Assembly (NCBI GenBank): GCA_963969365.1
Contig: OZ017751.1
Location: 1-64,000, forward strand
Length of the DNA stretch: 64,000 bases
Source of the DNA: Asterochloris sp. CNOR1
Taxonomy: Eukaryota; Chlorophyta; Trebouxiophyceae; Trebouxiales; Trebouxiaceae
Direction of reading: 5' to 3'
This document shows positions 59,001 to 64,000 of the stretch, in pieces. The notes under the pieces were generated by a model. It saw only the letters and a list, made by a program, of their open reading frames with translations. It was not told the DNA's origin and did no database searches. The translations under genes were made by a program, and so were the position numbers. The stretch's first letter is position 1, and each line of letters opens with the position of its first letter.

Positions 59001-59250
59001 AGGCCACAGCTGTGTCCGCTTCTGTCTGCTCAGCTGCATCAGTGGCCGCCTGCTGCGCCCGTGCGCCCGTGGGAGAGGCCACAGTTGTGTCCGCTGCTGC
59101 CTGCTCAGCCAGCTCAGCTGCGTCAGCGGCCGCCTGCTCCGCCTGAGCACCAGCCGGAGAGGCCACAGCTGTGTCCGCTGCTGTCTGCTCAGCCAGCTCA
59201 GCTGCGTCAGCGGCCGCCTGCTGCGCTAACTCCCTCTCACTATCAGCCAT
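53043..59250 (-). CDS. Ala-rich nuclear protein with AT-hook-like and basic segments
   Basis: Exons on the minus strand, mostly in phase: 58761-59250 (starts MADSERELAQQAAADAAELA and contains four Ala/Glu/Gln-rich repeats of about 25-31 residues); 58413-58504; 57628-57852 (GRKRGRPAARRATRP, an AT-hook core GRP within basic residues); 57118-57229 (QQAAGVGEQAGTSHEHPSQW); 56357-56510 (VDELLHPNASVPESQQFAMA); a Pro/Arg-rich exon near 55760-55860; 54514-54631 (APRTNGRKRKTDDLHQEEPE, a nuclear-localisation-like basic cluster); 53213-53327 (EPEPRPKPKRARGAKKAADA); and 53043-53067 with the stop codon. The product is about 480 residues, low in complexity and acidic at the N-terminus, with basic patches towards the C-terminus. 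This is typical of chromatin-associated or linker-histone-like proteins, but no domain family is certain. The 54514 donor is GC-type. The junction around 55.7 kb is unresolved. Confidence 0.6.
54101..54513. repeat. ~180-bp tandem repeat derived from the 54.5-kb exon
   Basis: Two complete units (54101-54281 and 54282-54460) precede the real exon block (from 54461). Each begins TGAGCTGCTGC and contains GAG(A/C)GCT(T/C)G(C/T)CTGTG(G/C)CTCCTxxT followed by GCAATGGCCTGC or GCCGATGGCCTGC. On the minus strand the units are decayed copies of the 3' half of the exon (AIARGIEEPQ and SANTEGDKEPQ against AIAEDNEEAQ). One copy keeps the GCAAGC donor. Confidence 0.75.
55150..55283. repeat. ~77-bp unit duplicated in tandem
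   Basis: Two copies of a unit starting ATTGCTTCCTGCTTGATGG, each with GCACGATCC or GCGCGATCC and GCACC(G/A)ACCCCTG, lie at about 55152-55228 and 55229-55283. They are in an intron of the minus-strand Ala-rich gene. Confidence 0.75.
55856..56215. repeat. Minisatellite of ~60-65-bp units carrying splice-acceptor-like ends
   Basis: About five or six diverged units. On the minus strand each has GCTGCTT..CCTC..CCT followed by GTG(T/C)GCTGCAG or TCCTGCAG and then ACCTGTCAC or GCCTCTCAC. The last unit leads straight into the exon reading RPVTPPSPPPAAPHAPLRGQ. The array therefore multiplies the acceptor and first bases of that exon. Confidence 0.65.
58880..59230 (-). repeat. Coding tandem repeat (four Ala/Glu-rich units) in the first exon
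   Basis: Four units built on AADAAELAEQTAADTAVASP, with variants in which ELAEQ is dropped or A replaces P or T. At DNA level the shared core is GCTGTGTCCGCTGCTGTCTG followed by CTCAGCCAGCTCAGCTGCGT. All units keep frame, so copy number can change without breaking the protein. The predicted structure is an alanine-rich helix. Confidence 0.85.
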
Positions 59251-60082
59251 CTGCGCGGACTTCTGCGGGCACAGGTGTGAGAGCAGGTGGGACTGCTGAT
59301 AAGATCAGTAGGTATGCAGATGCAGCCAGCGTGCAGCACACAGGACTGCTCATGCCAATGACAAGCTGCTTGTCATAGGCATGAGCTGACGGTGGTCCTC
59401 ACAGCAAGGTCTGACAGCACATGCACTTTGCTGCTGTGCACAACAGCATGTGGATGATCCTGAGCGCCGCAAGCTCTGCTGGCAGTCTTCAAAAGTCTGA
59501 CAGCTAATGCAGCTGGCTGCTGCCAACCATTACTGAGCTTCTGGGCATTTTGTGGGCTGTTTCTCAAACAACATTTTGGGGCATCTCCAGTCCTGCTGGC
59601 AGCTGCTTGGGCCTGAGAACTTGAAGGCTCCAGACATCTCACAACAATCTCTGGCAGACCAGGTACTGCCCATCACAACCACACCTGGCAGCCTCTACAG
59701 CAACCTGACAACAACCTGTCTCAGCTGCTCTGCTGCTCTGCCTTAGGCTCTGCTCCTCGTGTTCAGCTATCACCTGCCACGAAAAGCGCACCCGTCTAGC
59801 AGCCCACACAACAGAAGGCTCTCCTCCCCAAAATCAAGATCCATAAGCCCACCTTAGCGCCCCCACAGCAGCAGCTTACACAGGCAATGAAAGGATCAGA
59901 TCCCCTTCCACCCTTGCCTCACATCAAGCAACCTCCAACGCCACACTGTAGCCAACACAGACACGCAACAGATCAAGTCCCTTCCCCCCATGCCTCAAGG
60001 TTGGCACGTCCACTGCCCTGGGCATTGCTTTTGCACGCCAGCCATCAGCCCATCGCTTGCATAGCAGCGACCCCTCAGAACC
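59251..60082. other. Intergenic region between the two right-hand minus-strand genes
   Basis: No exon chain was seen. The part near 59251 must hold the promoter of the Ala-rich gene; the part near 60082 is the 3' flank of the coiled-coil gene. The stretch 59740-60060 is C/A-rich and pyrimidine-biased on one strand (many CCTC, CACC, CAGC runs) but has no repeat unit. Confidence 0.4.
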
Positions 60083-63000
60083 CTAGCTCACCCTAGCAGC
60101 AGCCCGTGCCTCAGGGCTGCCAGCGTCCACTGCCCTGCCCCCCTCCCTGCCTGCGCCCTCCCTGCCAGCGTCCAGGGGCACAGCAGCAGCGGCAGCCAGG
60201 GAGGCTGCCCCCGCCCCAGCGGCTGCACGCTGGTTCCTGGGGGGCCGTTTGCCCGGCTTGCCACCCTTGCGGGGCTTGGCGCGGCCCGCCTGGCCCGCCT
60301 TGTCTGTGCGGCCCTCGGTGAAGCCTGAGGCAGCCAGGGGCGCTGCTGGGGCACCGGGGCTGGTTGCGGCCTGCAGATAGGAGAACATCAAAGGGTTCAG
60401 GCCAGGGTATCAGGCCGGCCGGGGCATTGCAGGAGCTGTGGGAGCGGCGTGGCTGCCTGCTGCCTGCATGCCAAAATCTGAACCGTGCGTCAGGTCAAGC
60501 TGGCTGAGAATCCTAGATGTCTAAAACCTGTTCTGTGGCTTCTGAGGGTGCCAGTGCCAGTCCTGGGTGACAACAGGAGACATTGCGCAGCCGCTCGTGG
60601 CCTCCCTGACGTTGGTAGGCATCATAAGCTGAAGCTGTGTCAAGAGTAGTTGGGCCAGCATCGAAGGTCCATGCTCTGACATGTGCCTGTGCGCTAATGG
60701 GAGGAGCAGCAAGGATAGGTACCTCCAGGCTGGGGTTCAGTTGTACCTGCTGAAGTGTCTGAGGCACAGAGCACAGGCAGGGGCCTGCATGGGCAGCACT
60801 GCTGATCGCCGATTCCTGCAGGCAAGATGCAATGCAGGAGGGTACCTGGTGCATTGAAGACCCCACAGGTGCTTGGTGCCTTCATTCAAGACCCCACAGG
60901 TGCTTGGTGCCTTCATTCAAGACCCCACAGGTGCTGGGTGCCTCCATTGAAGACCCCACAGGCTACACATCATTCCAATTGGACAGAGCCTGTCAGCGCC
61001 ACGCAGTGCTGGAGGGGTGACGCTGGGCACTGCGCGGCTTCTCTCTGTGTCAGTGCCCAGATTAACCAGGCTGACAAGGTCTTGATCGGCACTGCTTCTG
61101 TGCCTGCAGATGCCCTGTCAAGCAGCTGCGGGAACATTGCCAATGTGGAAAGAACTGTCCACCAGCTGCTTGTAGGAGCTCTGTCAGGCAGTTACCGGAG
61201 GATTGCCGATGGCTGCCCAGCTGGCTGCGCTTGAGAGCGCTGTCAAGCAGCTGCCGGTACAGCGGCCATCACGCCCGGCCAGCTGAATGGGTCTGCCCTG
61301 CCAAGCAGCCGCCTGAGCAGCACAGATGTGCCCAACGCAGTGCAGGATGCGGATTTTCGGAAGGCAAGTCCAAGCCTCGTGTACCTGGGCGGCTGTTTCC
61401 TTTGCTTCCTTGGGGGGCCTCCCCCTTGCGCCCCTGCCCGTCTTCTGGCGCTTCGCCTGAGGTGCCCTCTCCTCATCAGGAAGCTCCTCTGTCTCTGCAC
61501 AGCATCTTGACTGCCTGAATGCGAGCTGCTCAGAAAGGGCCATGGTAGGATGGCAGGCGGCCCAGAAGAAGGGCCGAAACTGGCAATCATAAGGCGCTTG
61601 AGTGAGGTGTAGCACTCTTGTTACTGTATAACGGCCAGCCTATCCTCACTGCTTTGTGCAAGCATCACATGAAGACACACCTGTCATAGCAGCGTCCCTG
61701 CTCTGCTCAGGGCCCTCCAAGCTGCTGCCGCGACCAATGAACCTGTTGAGGAAGCGCCCCAACACGCCCTCCTGCAGGTAGAGAAGGTGCAGAGCTGAAA
61801 GATCAGTAGTGGCCGCAGCATGAGCTCAGAGACTGAATCAAAGGCATGCCTGTAAATTGGGTAGCTGTGGGGCTGTAAGACAAAGAAGGTAAGCAGCAAG
61901 CCAGGCAGCCCACAAGGCTGCCACCTCTGCAGGGCCGTCAGAGAATGATGCACATCAGCAAACGACTTCAGCATATAACAGAGACTAGAAGGGCTCACCC
62001 CAGGAGATTGGTTGAATAAAGACACTTGCACGCATGCATGGGGCTGCCACGATTCACCAGGTGCAGCCAACCAGTCATGCACAGAATGCCAAGATACAGA
62101 GCCCGCAGTGGGTGGACTGTCTGCAGGTGGGATGTCATGAGTCGTTTAAGCACAGCCTGATGGATGCAGGCAACAGCCAATGCACACACTCATTGCAGGT
62201 CTGCTGCCCACGCGGTGCTCTCATAACTCCCAGCATGACATGCCAGATGCTGGCAGGATGCGCGTGTCGACAGCAGGACGTGCCATGCCAGCTGAGTCAC
62301 CTTGCGAAGGCGAGGAGTGTCCTGGATCTCCTCATTGTCAAACTCCGGCACAGACGCGGCAGGAGCTGCCCTCTTGGCAGCACGCTGCACACTGACAGGC
62401 TGAGCGGGCACTGTGGCCACAAGCCCTTCCACAGCGCGCCTTGGCACCTCTGGAGCATGTCCTGGCTCCTCGTCAGGGGCATCTGCGGCTGCCATGGTCT
62501 CGTCCTGCTCTGGCTGCTGTGAGGCAGTGACCTGGGAGGGACAAGATGGTTGTGTTCAAAGGTGTACAGATGCAGACCCGGAACTGCGCCGCAGACAAAG
62601 CACAGTCTCTGGAGGCTCCTAGGTCATGGCGCCCTGCAAGAGTGTGCGGACTGAGAGTGCAGGTGAAACAGACCTGAGACGTTGAGGTGAGCCTGCTGCT
62701 GCCAGACTTACATTGCCCTCTGGCAACAAATCATTGCCTTGGCCACGGCAGGCAATCCCACCCAGCCTCTGATGCAAAAGCTGATCTCACAGCATCGCCT
62801 CCAGCGCTTCTCCAGCGCGCTGGCACTGTGTTGGGGTCCCTGGCTGGGCAGCATCCTGACTGCTACATGCAAACTCCACAAGCAGGAGAACACGACTGGG
62901 GACAGCCCAGCACCACGCTGGGGAGACTGGCCCCACAGTGCCCAGTTGCTTCTGCTTGTTGGCACTGGCAGGCTGCATGCTAGGTCTCAGAGGAGTGCCG

Positions 63001-63909
63001 CTGTGTGGTGCAGGCCCTTGGTGCTGCCCAAGCCTGGCTGCCCGCTTGCTGCCTAGAGGATCACATGTGCTACGGTGGACCTAAGCTGTTGCGAGGCAAC
63101 ATCACAAACAGTGCAGAGCCTGCAAGGTGTCATGTCAGAAGGTGACCCAAGCATGTGGGTCACCTGGTGCTCCAAGTCGCGCTTCTCCTTCTCAGCGCTG
63201 GCAAGTTGCTCTTTCAGCTGCCTACACGACGCCTTGCTCCGCGCTGCCTCCTCACGTGCTTGCTCCAGGCTTGACACTGCAATGCCCAGCCACTGTGGTT
63301 CAGGGGGTGCCAGGTGCATTTGGAGGGCAGCTTCGGCAAGGCTGCTGATGCAGAGGCAGGGTGCTCAGTGCTGGGCACACGGCGTGAGAAAGGCAACTTG
63401 ATGGCTGTGCACCACACTGGCACTTTGATTCTGCAAGCAGTTAACATGTAGCTGGACCAACAGCCCAGCATCAAGATTCAGCTCAAGGTTCATGCAGCAG
63501 GTAGCCCTCATCGCAGCTGCAGTCAGTGCAGGCCCAAGAACAGCCTCGATCAGCCTCTTGCAATTGTCCCAAAAGTCAGCAAGCAGCTGCCCCTCTAGTG
63601 AACTGATAAGCTGCAGCTGCAGTGCGCAGTGTGCTTCTCTGCTTCCCAGTCACAGCTTGAAACAGAGCTGCACAAGCGCAAAACAGGCTCTCTCCTCTTG
63701 ACACAACCCCAAGAAGCACAGGAACAGGCGCCTCAGCTTCAAAGAGACCACCATCAGCACACAACAGGTGCTGCAGCTCTACACAGCACCAAGATACAAA
63801 GAGGCACTGAGCTCACCAAGGTCATCCTTCTCCCGCTGCAGCTGCTCCAATGACCCGCCCACAGCCTCAGCCTTGGCCAGCGCAGCCTGGGCCTCCTGCA
63901 GCCTGCTCT
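60083..63909 (-). CDS. Coiled-coil protein with basic AT-hook-like C-terminal tail (5' part outside the window)
   Basis: Exons on the minus strand join in phase: 63817-63909 (SRLQEAQAALAKAEAVGGSL), 63164-63276 (SSLEQAREEAARSKASCRQL, ending EKRDLEHQ), 62301-62531 (ending FDNEEIQDTPRLRK), 61681-61771 (EGVLGRFLNRFIGRGSSLEG), 61385-61494 (ETEELPDEERAPQAKRQKTG followed by RGARGRPPKEAKE), 60582-60746 (AWTFDAGPTTLDTASAYDAY) and 60083-60370 (KAGQAGRAKPRKGGKPGKRP, then an Ala-rich end and stop). The first two exons form one continuous coiled coil across the splice site (QREKDDL-VSSLEQAREE). RGRPPKE is an AT-hook-like core beside a KRQK nuclear-localisation-like cluster. Inferred: a nuclear, DNA-associated coiled-coil protein. 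The family is unknown, and more 5' exons must lie beyond 64000. The donor at 60582 (GTCTCC) is weak. Confidence 0.65.
60859..60964. repeat. 31-bp minisatellite (3.4 copies) in an intron
   Basis: The unit GACCCCACAGGTGCTTGGTG followed by CCTTCATTCAA occurs at 60859-60889, 60890-60920 and 60921-60951, with a partial copy to 60964. Units 1 and 2 are identical; unit 3 has three changes. It lies in the intron between the coiled-coil gene exons at 61385-61494 and 60582-60746. Confidence 0.9.
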
Positions 63910-64000
63910 CTGCATGAGGCAGGCGCATCAAGTCAGTGTGTGGCAGTGCGCTGGGGTTGCACGAGGCACCAGACGCCGAGGTCGATCGTCTGCTGAGGGG

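Noticed and set aside
58323-59150. A long Arg/Leu-rich minus-strand frame over the Ala-rich repeats
   Set aside because: It is the shadow of the Ala/Glu repeat in the alternative frame. The chosen frame starts at an ATG, has splice sites in phase and continues into later exons.
63370-63620. Minus-strand stretch with SSLEGQLLADFWDNCKRLIE as an exon of the right-hand gene
   Set aside because: The exons at 63817-63909 and 63164-63276 join directly in phase into one coiled coil without it, and it has no donor of suitable phase.
1-64000. CRISPR array, bacterial operon or phage island
   Set aside because: The tandem repeats lack regular unique spacers. Genes are intron-split and lack ribosome binding sites, so the sequence is eukaryotic nuclear DNA throughout.

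Overview
This is the left end of a eukaryotic nuclear chromosome, most likely from a green alga (Chlorophyta, probably a trebouxiophyte of the Coccomyxa/Chlorella kind). The window opens with plant/green-algal telomere repeats (CCCTAAA). Its genes are broken into many short exons by short introns with GT or GC donors and a strikingly uniform CTGCAG acceptor. The proteins I can name (PQBP1, a CASTOR/POLLUX channel) are of plant or algal type. Almost no reading frame is a whole gene, so the models below were assembled by joining exons across splice sites and checking phase. Boundaries of conserved exons are good; first exons, micro-exons and UTRs are less certain.

Layout. 1-330 telomere, 331-495 degenerate telomere, 496-1598 gene-free. 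1599-7017 (-) PQBP1-like WW splicing factor, 14 exons with all phases consistent. 7361-11386 (+) bacterial-type glucokinase, divergent from PQBP1 across 343 bp. 11534-21169 (-) CASTOR/POLLUX ion channel, convergent with glucokinase. 21320-24781 (+) a short gene or gene remnant, divergent from the channel across 150 bp. 26004-43078 (+) a very large unrecognised gene of about 33 exons ending in a C3HC4 RING finger. 44523-49188 (+) a coiled-coil gene whose first two exons are paralogous to those at 21.3 kb. 49364-50384 (+) a divergent protein-kinase-like domain. 51517-52640 (-) a small secreted repeat protein. 53043-59250 (-) an alanine-rich nuclear protein with an AT-hook-like motif. 60083-63909 and beyond (-) the C-terminal half of a coiled-coil protein with a basic AT-hook-like tail, cut by the window edge.

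Two themes stand out. First, tandem duplication of exons together with their splice sites recurs: at least four times inside the channel gene, and again at 51.5-52.2, 54.1-54.6 and 55.9-56.2 kb. One copy stays intact and the others are altered or decayed. Second, the 21-46 kb region is a mosaic of segmental duplications in which introns and a 3' flank were copied with exons. The best candidate for new biology is the channel gene: its pore does not carry the ADSG/ADAG filter of plant CASTOR/POLLUX, one duplicated exon looks usable as an alternative exon, and a TVGYGD-encoding sequence lies just downstream of the pore exon.

No rRNA, tRNA, CRISPR array, insertion sequence or intact transposon was recognised.
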